64,000 bases of DNA from Oscillatoriales cyanobacterium (GTDB taxonomy: Bacteria > Cyanobacteriota > Cyanobacteriia > Cyanobacteriales > Laspinemataceae): contig JAABRM010000020.1 of NCBI GenBank assembly GCA_011390955.1, positions 44,257 through 108,256 on the forward strand, read 5' to 3'. Made by a program: the position numbers and the translations under genes. Below, piece by piece: positions 16,333 through 26,229 of this stretch (the first letter of the stretch is position 1; every line of letters begins with the position of its first letter). The notes under the pieces are model-generated. The model had not been told where the DNA came from. It made no database searches and saw only the letters and a list, made by a program, of their open reading frames with translations.

Positions 16333-17673
16333 TTAATCGGCAAGTTTTTTCTTCACTGCCCAGAAATAAACCGGCAATCCCAGGGCGATCGTGACTAAAC
16401 CCGCCACCGATTCAATCGGTTTATCTCTTAAGAGAAATATCATAATCCACAGACTAATTAAGAGAAAAATTATTGGCGTAATGGGATAGCCCCAAGTTTT
16501 ATAGGGTCGCGCCACTTCAGGGTAGCGAATTCGATGGAAAAATACCCCTAAGACTGTGAGAAAAGAAGAAAGAGTTAGGGTAAAGCCCAGATAAGTAATC
16601 ACAGATTCAAATGTGGCGGTGATAATAAAAAATATCACGATCGCCAATTGGAATAAAATCGCCGTATAAGGAATTCCCCGCGCATTTTTCTTGGCCAAAA
16701 TTCTGAAAGCGGGGATATCTTCCCCGATCGCTTGAGTGACTCTTGGGCCGGCTAAAACCATTGAACTAATAGAAGAAATTAGGCCAAAAGAAATTAAGAA
16801 TGCCATAATTTTCGCCCCGATCGCCCCAAAAATCTGATTCCCGGAAATATAACCAATTTCCAATTGTCCGGCTAGTCGATCGATGGGGGTGCTGTAGAGA
16901 AACACCAAGTTTAACAACAAATATAACACCATAACGATCGCCGTTCCCAGCAACAAAGACCGGGGCAGATTTTTGGCCGGTTGGTCAATATCACTGGCTA
17001 AATAAATCGCCGCATTCCAGCCGGAGTAAGAATAAGTGACATAGACCATTGAAATGGCAAAAGGCGCACTAAAAATCAGATTGGGATCGGCGGCAGAGGG
17101 CAAAAAGCTAATATCTTGGGGAGTAGCCAGAACCAATCCGCAGGCAATAAATCCCACAATCAGCAGCACTTTTAACAGGGTAAATATCTGCTGAAATGAA
17201 CTGGCAAGTTTCAAATCTTTGGTATTCAATAAAGAAATCACGATCGCCACCAATAAAGCGATCGCCTGTGGGTAGAAACTGGGAGTATTTTCTGGTTCCC
17301 AAATGATTCTACAGAAATAATTTCCTAATGCGATCGCGGCAGCAGCGATCGGCGCCGCAAACCCCACCGTCACCGAAAGCCATCCCGAAAGAAAGCCTAA
17401 AGCCGGATGATATATCTTAGATAAATAGTGATATTCACCCCCAGACCGGGGCATCGCCGCCCCCAGTTCACCGTAAGCCAGGGCGCCACAGAGGGCGAAA
17501 ACTCCCCCAACAAACCATAAAAACAACAAAGAAAAACCGGACTGAATATTCTCCACCTGAAAACCCAGAGAAGTGAACACCCCGGTGCCAATCATATTCG
17601 CGACCACAAGACAAATTGCGGTCAACAAGCCGATCCGTTCAGGATGCTGATTCTCTGTATCCTTCATTGTCAT
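16333..17673 (-). CDS. APC-superfamily amino acid permease
   Basis: A 446-residue integral membrane protein with twelve predicted helices. The first helix carries the substrate-binding GTGVFTS (VVANMIGTGVFTSLGF) and helix 2/3 the GALAYGELGAAMPRSGGEYHY signature of amino acid/polyamine/organocation transporters. SYSGWNAAIYLASDI in helix 6-7 is also characteristic. It would import amino acids or related amines across the plasma membrane; specificity cannot be read. Length matches the family. The sigma-factor terminator (17873-17904) lies upstream, so it is transcribed separately. Confidence 0.9.
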   Translation of the reverse strand: MTMKDTENQHPERIGLLTAICLVVANMIGTGVFTSLGFQVENIQSGFSLLFLWFVGGVFALCGALAYGELGAAMPRSGGEYHYLSKIYHPALGFLSGWLSVTVGFAAPIAAAAIALGNYFCRIIWEPENTPSFYPQAIALLVAIVISLLNTKDLKLASSFQQIFTLLKVLLIVGFIACGLVLATPQDISFLPSAADPNLIFSAPFAISMVYVTYSYSGWNAAIYLASDIDQPAKNLPRSLLLGTAIVMVLYLLLNLVFLYSTPIDRLAGQLEIGYISGNQIFGAIGAKIMAFLISFGLISSISSMVLAGPRVTQAIGEDIPAFRILAKKNARGIPYTAILFQLAIVIFFIITATFESVITYLGFTLTLSSFLTVLGVFFHRIRYPEVARPYKTWGYPITPIIFLLISLWIMIFLLRDKPIESVAGLVTIALGLPVYFWAVKKKLAD

Positions 17674-17872
17674 TGAAGTTTCTTACCCCCTGTTTAAGAT
17701 CGATGCTTGATTTGCAAGACTGCTGCTCGTCAATATGTAGGTAGATACTAACCCTGAAAATGATGGTCAGGAATTCGACTGCCTGAGCAAGTCACAAATA
17801 CGCCTAAATTAACCCATATTTTTCAGCCTGTCCAGATTTTCAGTCCGCACACCGCATTTCTAGGACAAAACA

Positions 17873-17904
17873 AAGACCAGAGAATCATTAATTTCTCTGG
17901 TCTT
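17873..17904 (-). terminator. Terminator of the sigma-factor gene
   Basis: AAGACCAGAGAA and TTCTCTGGTCTT form a perfect 12-bp stem with an 8-base loop, followed on the minus strand by a T-rich TGTTTTG. It lies about 100 bases past the sigma gene stop. Confidence 0.8.
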
Positions 17905-18000
17905 GGGAATTTATTTGGCTTTGCCAGTGATTCTATTGGCTAAAAATTGCTAACAATATTTTTCGCTGGATTATTCTTAGCGGGATTATTCTTAGCTGGA

Positions 18001-19005
18001 TTAGCTGGCAAAATATTCTTGCACATTCGCCCGACGCCGCCGCAGGTGGGCTAAAGCTTGATGCTCCAATTGGCGAACTCTCTCCCGACTGAGTTTCAGG
18101 GCGGCACCGACTTTGGCTAAAGAAAGCTCGCGCCCATCTTTGAAGCCAAATCGGAGCATAATCACATCTTTTTGTTGCGGGGTCAATTCATCTAATAAAC
18201 TATGCAAGTCTTCCCGCAACAACTCTTGCATGATGTAATTTTCCGGGGAAGCATCCACGTCTTCCAGCAGGTCTTGCAATTCCGTATCTTGGTTGTCCCC
18301 AACGCGCAAATCCAAAGAAACCGGCTGACGGGAAAGCAGCAGATATTCCCGAATTTGAGCGGGTTGCAGATCCAAAATTTCCCCAATTTCTGACGGTGTT
18401 GGGGTGCGACCCAGTTGTTGGCTGAGTTCCCGCTGCACTCGTTTGATTTTATTCAGTTTTTCCGTGATGTGAATCGGTAGCCGAATCGTGCGGGCTTGTT
18501 GGGCGATCGCCCGGGTAATTGCTTGGCGAATCCACCAGTAAGCATAAGTAGAAAACTTATAGCCCCGCATGGGATCGAATTTTTCTACCCCCCGTTCCAA
18601 GCCGAGGGTGCCTTCTTGGATCAGATCCAAAAATTCCAGATTGCGCTTTTGGTATTTCTTGGCGATCGCCACCACCAAACGCAAATTAGATTCAATCATT
18701 TTTCGCTTCGCCCGCTGCCCCAGATCCAGCAATCTCTGAAGTTCAGAAACCGTCAAATTCACATAGTCAGCCCATTCTTGCTCAATTGGCTGGCGATTTA
18801 ACTTTTTCGCCAAAGCTTCTTGATCCTCTAGGAGTTTCATCATAAGCTGTACCTGCTTCCCATACACAATCTCTTGCTCATGAGTCAGCAGGGGCACACG
18901 ACCGATTTCATGTAGATAAGCCCGAATGCTATCACTCGTTTCACTACGTCGTGTACTCATATTGCTTTGCCGGGTGGTGGTTGATTGGTTTTTGATCGTG
19001 GGCAT
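18001..19005 (-). CDS. RpoD-family group 2 RNA polymerase sigma factor
   Basis: About 334 residues. Region 1.2 (SIRAYLHEIGRVPLLTHEQE), region 2 (NLRLVVAIAKKYQKRNLEFLDLIQEG and YKFSTYAYWWIRQAITRAIA), region 3 and region 4.2 HTH (LSLAKVGAALKLSRERVRQLEHQAL) are all complete. Region 1.1 is absent and the protein is shorter than SigA, so it is a group 2 factor of the SigB/C/D/E kind that reprograms transcription under stress or nutrient change. Which subtype cannot be decided here. ATG 19005 follows GGAG; the TTG at 19023 lies over that site. A strong terminator follows. Confidence 0.93.
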   Translation of the reverse strand: MPTIKNQSTTTRQSNMSTRRSETSDSIRAYLHEIGRVPLLTHEQEIVYGKQVQLMMKLLEDQEALAKKLNRQPIEQEWADYVNLTVSELQRLLDLGQRAKRKMIESNLRLVVAIAKKYQKRNLEFLDLIQEGTLGLERGVEKFDPMRGYKFSTYAYWWIRQAITRAIAQQARTIRLPIHITEKLNKIKRVQRELSQQLGRTPTPSEIGEILDLQPAQIREYLLLSRQPVSLDLRVGDNQDTELQDLLEDVDASPENYIMQELLREDLHSLLDELTPQQKDVIMLRFGFKDGRELSLAKVGAALKLSRERVRQLEHQALAHLRRRRANVQEYFAS

Positions 19006-20021
19006 AGGGTTGCAGTTCTCCAAACAGATTAGATGCGTAGTCTTTTTGATGGCGACTTTTCCGGATCCCTAGAAAAAAATTATCCAGTCATCCAGGAGAT
19101 ATCTGATATAAGGAAGTCCTCGTCAAAGCTGGTATCCAGGCTGATATCCAGGCTGGATACCAGGAATTTGTCTGAGTGACTCAGCCGCCACAGAAAATGA
19201 GAGGTAGGTTTATCCCGCTAAAGCGAAGTCGTTATGAGTTTGTTTTCTTATCTTAAGTCAAAATTAAAAGTTTGTAAAGAGTAACAAGATCGAGCGAAAG
19301 TATCGCTCCCTGCCCGCACAGGTATGAAATATGCCGTAAAATTGCTCTCCTCAATGATTTGACTAAATGTGACTAAATGAGTGGACGGGACTGACCCGGG
19401 CAAAGTGCCAAGGACGAATGACATGGATTCATCATCATTGAGCATCATTTGTCATCACTGCACTATGACTACAGTGGGTTAGTCTCAAATTCCGGGTTAT
19501 TAAGAAAAAAATTTTGCTTGATTCGATCGAACTGGTGTATCTGGTTAAAATACCCAGTAAATCAGGTTTAACTAGACTGATTTTCCTGACTGGCTGACTT
19601 TCCTTACTTCTATGATTACAATGTCGATTCGTCCTGCGCCAGTCGTATTTCCCGTGCGGTCAACCGAACATTCTCGATTTTCTGGACAGAGAGTTGCATA
19701 ACAGTTCTTCAGATGGTCATTCACTCACCCATTAGCAGGCAGATAGACAGGGTTCCCGGCTCTGGGTTGGCGTCACTGCTGCATCTAGGTGACTCAAATA
19801 TGCGATCGCCTACAGTGAGGGCTAATGGTTGAACCTAGTCTTATAATACACTGATACTACAAAGTAATCAACCCGTCAAAATACTTATTTGCCCAATAAA
19901 CAAGTAACCAAAAAATAATCAAAAACATAGAGGAACGCAAAACATAACGCTCCCCTGTAGTCCTCCTGTAGTCCTCTCTGGTTTTATCTGGAATATTTGA
20001 GGAAAATTACGCGGTCTGCGG
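19006..20021. other. Long intergenic region upstream of the sigma gene
   Basis: About 1 kb with no convincing gene. It contains a direct repeat of CAGGCTGATATCCAGGCTG type (about 19138-19165) and scattered short frames. It should hold the sigma-factor promoter. A 29-codon frame at 19612-19701 is listed separately. Confidence 0.5.
19612..19701 (+). CDS. Possible 29-residue small ORF
   Basis: ATG to TAA frame reading MITMSIRPAPVVFPVRSTEH then a short basic end. It has no clear ribosome-binding site and no recognised family; listed only because the surrounding kilobase is otherwise empty. It may be chance. Confidence 0.12.
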   Translation: MITMSIRPAPVVFPVRSTEHSRFSGQRVA

Positions 20022-23000
20022 TCAACCTAGATCAACCATTTGCCCTAATTCAATGGGTTGACTGTCCCCAATTTGAATATAAATAGGTTGCTGTCCGGTT
20101 TGGTTGGAGATCGCCACATTCGTAAACGTCACCGTGGATAAATTGCTCATGGGATCGAAGTAACTGGATTGGAAATTACCACTAGGTTCAGCGGCACCAA
20201 TAATTAACTGAAAATCCTGGGGCAATTTCCGACCAATTGGCAGCCCAGTAATTCGACCACTTACGGTGCCATTTACAGGTTGATTTATTTCTATTTGCAG
20301 TGCCGGTAGATCGGTTTCTAAAATAGTGGCACCGGGAAGCCAAGGTTGTTGACCAAATTCAAATGCCCCTTTGCCCACCGCATCGGATCCCGCTAAAGGT
20401 CGATAATCGCGGTTGAGTAAATCCGCAAATAAACCCTCAAAGTTACTGGTTGAAAGGTTATTTTCAAAGGTGACATCACTGGTATTAGAAAACGGTTCTA
20501 TACCCCGATAAATGTTATTTTTCAACTCAGTCCCCAGCATCCGATTATTGCCTCGCGGACGCAACATAATTTCCCCATCAATGGTGTTATTGACCAGTTG
20601 GAGATTTACCGGATCGACCCCCGATGCATCAAAGTATTTAAAGCCCTCAATGGTGGTATCGTAAATCACATTGTGGCTGACGAGGAAATTGTCAGATTTT
20701 TCTATAATAATGCCCGCCGATCCAAAGTAATTAAGGGGTCGGTTATATAGAGCCTTCATATCATGGATCGAGTTGTGGGAGATAGTAGTGTTTTGCCCGC
20801 TATTCTCAAAGGCAATAATTCCCCCAAAGTCTGAGGCTTGTAAACCGCCATTGTAAACTTCATTGTAGGAAATATTTCCTTGGGCTGATTCTAGTAAGTT
20901 AATTAATCGCGAGCCACTATTAAATAAAGTATTGTTGGTAATTTCCGGTTGGCTGGAATTTACCTCCACTGCCGAGCCATGAGTGCCCATATATCCCACA
21001 TCATGGATTACTGTATTGGTGACTTGATTGCCAGAACCTTTATTGATACTTACCCCAGAAGCTGCGGCGTAAGCAATGGAGCTATTTTTTAATTGACTAT
21101 TGGTAGTATCAGCCAAGGCAACTGCCGGACGACTAAACCCAAATGGGCTATCCAGCACTTGCGTATGAGTGCCATGCTGAGATTTAATGCCGTCGAAGAT
21201 AATGCGATCGCTGTTAAATACTTGAATCGCTGCCCCAAAAATATTGATATTTTTTAAGTGAATATCCGAGCGGTTAAACACTTGAAAAGCATAGTCTCTT
21301 TGTTTGACTTCTACGGTGGAATTACTGGGGTCGTCTCCACTAGGACTCCACAAATATAAACTATCAGTAGGGGCGTCATAATACCATTCCTTAGCGGTAT
21401 CTAGGGCTTCATATTTGCCCCACAAATAGTAGGCATTTTCCGCTTGGGGTTTGTAAGGTTCGTTGTTGAAAGCTGTTGAGGCTCTCCAATTAAAATTAAA
21501 TTGAACTTCTCCCCCTTGATTGCTGACAACTTCTCCGGTTTGAGTAGACCAATTCCAACCGGGGAGGAAATTAATTTTTGCCCCTTGCCAGACATTATCG
21601 GCGAAGTTGGCGGCAGCTAAATCGCTATCAGTGTAAATTCCGGTGGCGGTTCCTCCGGCAGCCCCAGATACCACATCACCACTATCAGCGATCGCATTGT
21701 CCGCACGAGTCAGACTGGCAGGGTTGCCGGGAATATTCGGCCATCGGGCCTCGGTCATCATCTCACCGTTGACAAAGATTTGGTTTTTTCCTTGTCCTAA
21801 ATCCGTTAACATGGAGGCTTTGTAAATGTTTCCATCATGCTGTGTCCAGCCGGTAATCATTTCTGTGCCACTAATGGTGACATTTTCATTGGCAAAAGAA
21901 GTGAAAGTAATTGGTTTATTCAGTTCTCCTGAATTCCGGGGTACAACGTTTTCCCGATAAGTTCCAGAGCGAATATATACTGTTTCTCCAGGGGCGGCTA
22001 ATTGAGCCGCTTTTTGAATGGTTTGGAAGGGTTGGTCAAAGGTGCCAGTGTTGGCATCATTGCCGTCAGCAGAAACGTAGTAAGCCGGCCCTGTAATATT
22101 TTGCACCGATACAGTTAGGTCGTAGTTGGTGTCAGTATTACTATTGACTAAAATATAGTAGTCACCGGCAGGAAGTCGATCGGCGATCGTGTCGGCAATC
22201 GTGCCCGGATTTGCTGAAGCTAATAAGACATTATTCCCGCTACTATCGAGGAGTTGAATATCTGCATTAGCGGTCAGGCGATCGAGTTGTAAGCGTAAGT
22301 TGCTGGGAGTGGCGAGATTAAAAAAGTAATAGTCATCGGTGTCAGCAGTTCCTACAAAGTCCTGAAAAGTTTTGGTTCCCGTATATATTCCCAAATTTCT
22401 CGCGGTGGCTGGGGTGTTTCCCGCGCGATCGCGAAGCGGTGTCGGTGTACTTTCGCTGTTAAAATTATTGGCGATCGCTGATGAAATTTCTAATTCAAAG
22501 GTATGACTGACAGTGCCACCATTGCCATCAATTGCCATCAGTTCAATACTCAAATTGCCGACATCGCTACTGGTGGGTTGACCGCTAAAGGTGCCGGTGT
22601 TGGGGTCAAAATTTAACCACCCTGGCAGGGGACTGCCGTCTGTTTGTGCCGCCGTATAACTTAAGGAGTTGCCATCAGGATCCCTAAAAGTATCGGCGGG
22701 AATGATGAAGTTAAAGTTAGTCCCTTCAGTGGCAAGTTGGTTGCCAATTGGGTTGACCAGAATCGGGTTTTGATTGGGGGTGGTGACGGCGATCGGTAGC
22801 TGTATGTCTAAAGTATTTTCGGCAAATAGGAAATCATCGACAGAAATATTCTGGCGATCGATCCCCTGGAGAATAGCCAAATATTCTCCAGTGACTTGAT
22901 TCTGGATGATTGTATGACCCTGATAATTTCCACTACCGGCAAAGATATTTAACTCATCGTAAATTAACCCATCCGTTAACTCAATTAAGTCTTCTCCCCG

Positions 23001-23732
23001 CGTAAAATCTTGAATCCAATCTGCTTCTGATTCAGCCAAGCCACCTGTACCTTTACCGATCGCAAAGCGATCGCTTTCACTACCCCCATAAAGAGTATCA
23101 GACCCCCGATCTCCAAATAAGCGATCGTTTCCACTCCCCCCAAAGATTAGATCGTTATTTTTACCTCCATAAAGGATATCATCACCTTCACTGCCATAGA
23201 GAGTATCGTCATCTTGATTACCATAAATAGTATCGTCGCCAATATTTCCAAATAGTAAATCAGCACCCAGACCGCCATATATTCGATCGTCACCTAAATC
23301 ACCAAAAATTTGGTCATTGCCTAAATCCCCAAATAAAATATCGTTATTTTTGCCTCCATGAATCGTGTCATTTCCTTGACCTCCGTGAACTGTATCATCC
23401 CCCTGGTTGCCATTTAAAAAATCATCCCCTTGATTGCCATTTAAAAAATCATTGCCATTTAAAGCGAGAATGTAATCATTACCTCCCAAAGCTAGAATCA
23501 TTTCTGAGGCATCAGAAACCGCCAAATTCTCTGGTAATTCGCTGAGAAAATATGCGTTGATAAATCCTGGTACTGGCTGACGTAGTTCTGCCGATCCATA
23601 TTGTTGATAATGGTCTAGTCCTGAACTAAATAAGCCCTGATTTACCGCTTGCTCTACATCAGGGTTTGCACTTAAATATTGTTGCTCATCAAATAACAGA
23701 TTTAACTGATTGTTGACATCAAATGTTTGCAT
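20022..23732 (-). CDS. RTX calcium-binding repeat protein with Ig-like, PPC and parallel beta-helix domains
   Basis: About 1,236 residues, acidic, without an N-terminal signal. It opens with the common cyanobacterial module FDEQQYLSANPDV...HYQQYG. Residues about 80-225 carry some fifteen GGxGxDxhx nonapeptides (YGNQDDDTLYGSEGDDILYG), the calcium-binding beta-roll of type I secreted proteins. A putative Ig/cadherin-like domain spans about 320-425 (GNQLATEGTNFNF), and a PPC domain about 445-545 (GTADTDDYYFFNLA). From about 550 to 1130 comes a right-handed beta helix of the pectate-lyase or DUF1565 type (YYVSADGNDANTGTFDQPFQ). ATG 23732 has GAGGG upstream. Probably secreted and active on polysaccharide; substrate unknown. 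Confidence 0.88.
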   Translation of the reverse strand: MQTFDVNNQLNLLFDEQQYLSANPDVEQAVNQGLFSSGLDHYQQYGSAELRQPVPGFINAYFLSELPENLAVSDASEMILALGGNDYILALNGNDFLNGNQGDDFLNGNQGDDTVHGGQGNDTIHGGKNNDILFGDLGNDQIFGDLGDDRIYGGLGADLLFGNIGDDTIYGNQDDDTLYGSEGDDILYGGKNNDLIFGGSGNDRLFGDRGSDTLYGGSESDRFAIGKGTGGLAESEADWIQDFTRGEDLIELTDGLIYDELNIFAGSGNYQGHTIIQNQVTGEYLAILQGIDRQNISVDDFLFAENTLDIQLPIAVTTPNQNPILVNPIGNQLATEGTNFNFIIPADTFRDPDGNSLSYTAAQTDGSPLPGWLNFDPNTGTFSGQPTSSDVGNLSIELMAIDGNGGTVSHTFELEISSAIANNFNSESTPTPLRDRAGNTPATARNLGIYTGTKTFQDFVGTADTDDYYFFNLATPSNLRLQLDRLTANADIQLLDSSGNNVLLASANPGTIADTIADRLPAGDYYILVNSNTDTNYDLTVSVQNITGPAYYVSADGNDANTGTFDQPFQTIQKAAQLAAPGETVYIRSGTYRENVVPRNSGELNKPITFTSFANENVTISGTEMITGWTQHDGNIYKASMLTDLGQGKNQIFVNGEMMTEARWPNIPGNPASLTRADNAIADSGDVVSGAAGGTATGIYTDSDLAAANFADNVWQGAKINFLPGWNWSTQTGEVVSNQGGEVQFNFNWRASTAFNNEPYKPQAENAYYLWGKYEALDTAKEWYYDAPTDSLYLWSPSGDDPSNSTVEVKQRDYAFQVFNRSDIHLKNINIFGAAIQVFNSDRIIFDGIKSQHGTHTQVLDSPFGFSRPAVALADTTNSQLKNSSIAYAAASGVSINKGSGNQVTNTVIHDVGYMGTHGSAVEVNSSQPEITNNTLFNSGSRLINLLESAQGNISYNEVYNGGLQASDFGGIIAFENSGQNTTISHNSIHDMKALYNRPLNYFGSAGIIIEKSDNFLVSHNVIYDTTIEGFKYFDASGVDPVNLQLVNNTIDGEIMLRPRGNNRMLGTELKNNIYRGIEPFSNTSDVTFENNLSTSNFEGLFADLLNRDYRPLAGSDAVGKGAFEFGQQPWLPGATILETDLPALQIEINQPVNGTVSGRITGLPIGRKLPQDFQLIIGAAEPSGNFQSSYFDPMSNLSTVTFTNVAISNQTGQQPIYIQIGDSQPIELGQMVDLG

Positions 23733-24068
23733 CGATCTAGCCCTCGACGAAATCACTGCTATTTACTGTTTCTAGCTGGGTAAATTAAATCAGGATAGTT
23801 TTGCTTAGTTAGATCGACTTGATGTGAAGCATATCTGTTTGATTGATTAAGTATTTATTTAATCAATCCATTCAGGTAATTTTTTTGTCAAAAAAAACTG
23901 TAAAAATACTGAGATGTTAATTACTCAAGTCACTCTTGAGGAATACACCTAATTATTTTTACAGATAATTTGAGGTAAATTAGTTCAAATCTAGGGAATA
24001 TTACAGAGACGCTATAGGATAGATTTCACCGCGCTTCGGTTGCATAATTTATTCCCTGTAAAATCCTG
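23733..24068. other. Intergenic region upstream of the RTX gene
   Basis: AT-rich 336-base spacer between two co-oriented minus-strand genes, with T- and A-runs around 23881-23900. No terminator hairpin or gene identified. Confidence 0.4.
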
Positions 24069-25850
24069 CTAAAACCCTAAATCCGCTTTGGCGGCTTCGG
24101 CCACTTTTAATAAAGTTTCCGTATCCATCTCTTCCCAGGACATATCGCCAATTTCTCGATAAAATTGTTGGTCATAAGCACGAGTTCGCACCACCACGGG
24201 CATGGGCACCGCATGACCTAGGACTAAAGCTTGTTGTTTAGAGTCAAGTTTTGATAAGACAGAACGCAAATTTTGCCCGCCAGAAACGCCGGTAAAAATT
24301 GCTTCAATATCTTTTTCATCGTTAAGTAACGCCGTAATTCGCGTGCCAATTTGTGACATTACCTCGTTATCAATTCCAGAGGGACGTTGATCGACTACTA
24401 ACATGGTGACGAAATATTTCCGCATTTCTCTGGCAATGGTGCCAAAGATGGTTTGACGCACCGTAGCGGTATCGAGAAAGCGGTGGGCTTCTTCAATGGT
24501 AATCACCAGTTGTCGGGGGCGATCGCACGGATTTTTGGTTTGGAGAAATTTCTCGGATTTTTCCACATAAGCCCGGTGAATGCGACGAGTAATCACATTC
24601 GTGGCTAACATATAAGACAACATATCCGAGTGAGAACCAAACTCAATCACCACATTCTTGCCCGCTTCTAAATTGGCCAAAATTTGGGATAGATAATTCT
24701 GGGGACAACGGGCTTTGATATATTTGAGTCGATCCAACCGCATCAATTTCCGTTGTAACGCCATAATTGAGGATTTATTCCCCCGCTTTTGATCGCAAAA
24801 GTCTTGAATATCCTCGTTATTCATATCGAGTAAATCTTTAATCCAAGATGACCCAAATTCCCCTTGAAGGATGTAAGCATTTTCGATACTTGCTTCGGAA
24901 AGGTTGAGTTCTCTGGCAACCAAGCTGATATCTTCTACTTCTATTTGGTCATAACCTAAATAAAGTTCTTGGGCATCGCGAATTCCCCGTCTGCGGGTGG
25001 AGTCCGGGTCAAGGGTATATATTTGCACTTGATGGGGGAATAGCTGCCGTAACCCTTTGACGGTACTGACTTGTTTGCCTTCGCACGGCGCTTCCCAGCC
25101 ATATTCTGAGTGCATATCAAAAATCAGATTCACTGCCGCTTGTTTGCGGATAATTCCCGACAGCAACAGACGGGTTAAAAAAGATTTCCCAGTGCCGGAT
25201 TTGCCAAAGACGCCGTTACTTCTTTCTACGAAGCGATCGAGGTCAATGCAGACGGGTACATCCATGTCTAAAGGTTGTCCTACGGCAAAATTCCGCCGCT
25301 GAGGGTCATCTTCCCAGCCAAATACGGCCCGAAAATCTCGTTCGCTGGCTTCATAAACTTGGGAGAAATGGCTGGGAATGGTTTTGACCGGCAATAGTTG
25401 CATCGACGTGCCAGTGTTGGCTTGATAAGAGGCTAATCCGTTATTTTTTCCGTTGTTATTTCCGTTGTTATTTGAGTTGTTATTCGATCCATTTTTATGA
25501 GCAATGGATTTCGTTTTGAGGAGGGATTCTACACTCCAGCCCGTTTCAGAAGTTTCAGGAGCCAACATTAACATCGGCGATAGATTAATTGTGCCATAAG
25601 TGCCGCTTCCCGCTAGAACCGCTTGCATAAAGTCATCTTCCGGTGGCGGTGGGTTAATCAAAATTCTCTCGCTGGAAGTGCCTAGGGTGACATCGGTGAG
25701 AATGCAAAAAAATAGCGATCGCGCTCCTCGGATGACTAAAAATTTGCCCACCCTCATGTCTTCTACAGAGACATCTGCATGGAGTTTTACTTCGAGTCCG
25801 TTACTTAGGGAACCTTGAATGACTGAGCCTAATGGTTGTTCTGAATTCAT
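24069..25850 (-). CDS. HerA-like FtsK/HerA-family P-loop ATPase
   Basis: A 593-residue ATPase. The N-terminal HAS-barrel-like domain (about 1-95) is followed by an Asn-rich linker (about 118-138, NNNSNNNGNNNGKNNG) from a trinucleotide-type repeat. Walker A is GKSGTGKSF near residue 220 and Walker B VITIEEAHRF near 451, with a sensor-like VVDQRPSGID and arginine-bearing SQIGTRI after it. These are hallmarks of HerA-type hexameric DNA translocases, which work with nucleases in end resection or in defence systems. No NurA-like nuclease is adjacent; the divergent neighbour at 26230 has two winged-helix-like modules. Biological role unknown. Confidence 0.87.
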   Translation of the reverse strand: MNSEQPLGSVIQGSLSNGLEVKLHADVSVEDMRVGKFLVIRGARSLFFCILTDVTLGTSSERILINPPPPEDDFMQAVLAGSGTYGTINLSPMLMLAPETSETGWSVESLLKTKSIAHKNGSNNNSNNNGNNNGKNNGLASYQANTGTSMQLLPVKTIPSHFSQVYEASERDFRAVFGWEDDPQRRNFAVGQPLDMDVPVCIDLDRFVERSNGVFGKSGTGKSFLTRLLLSGIIRKQAAVNLIFDMHSEYGWEAPCEGKQVSTVKGLRQLFPHQVQIYTLDPDSTRRRGIRDAQELYLGYDQIEVEDISLVARELNLSEASIENAYILQGEFGSSWIKDLLDMNNEDIQDFCDQKRGNKSSIMALQRKLMRLDRLKYIKARCPQNYLSQILANLEAGKNVVIEFGSHSDMLSYMLATNVITRRIHRAYVEKSEKFLQTKNPCDRPRQLVITIEEAHRFLDTATVRQTIFGTIAREMRKYFVTMLVVDQRPSGIDNEVMSQIGTRITALLNDEKDIEAIFTGVSGGQNLRSVLSKLDSKQQALVLGHAVPMPVVVRTRAYDQQFYREIGDMSWEEMDTETLLKVAEAAKADLGF

Positions 25851-26229
25851 GGCTTATTACTTTTCTATCGCGCCTTTACTCAAGCTATGGTCAAAGGATT
25901 AATTATTAACCATTACTACTTTACTGTGATTTTACTAATTTGCCACTAATTCAGGACTTACTAATCAGGTCGCTCTTGCTTTTGAGCAATTAATTTATCC
26001 TATCCACGATCGCGATCGAGAAATTTCCTCAGCTAAGGACATTTTCCCGTTGCGGGCGGGCGTTTGCGGTAGCAGTGCGGAGCCCGATCGCGCTTTCTGG
26101 AACCCTATCTCTGCTTGGATATTGTCCAAAAAGGCAAGTTTTACCGCAAGTTGTATGGCAGAAATTACGAAACGATCCGCAGTAAGTCTGTAGCTATATG
26201 CGATCGCATTACTAATTGGGTGTAGCAAA
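25851..26229. other. Divergent spacer between HerA-like and LOTUS-like genes
   Basis: A 379-base spacer that must contain both promoters. HIP1-like sites at 26009-26017; a GC-rich stretch near 26048-26095. Only spurious frames. Confidence 0.45.

Noticed and set aside
19248..19448. 66-codon minus ORF in the sigma-factor upstream region
   Set aside because: No family, no ribosome-binding site and no conserved pattern; likely chance.
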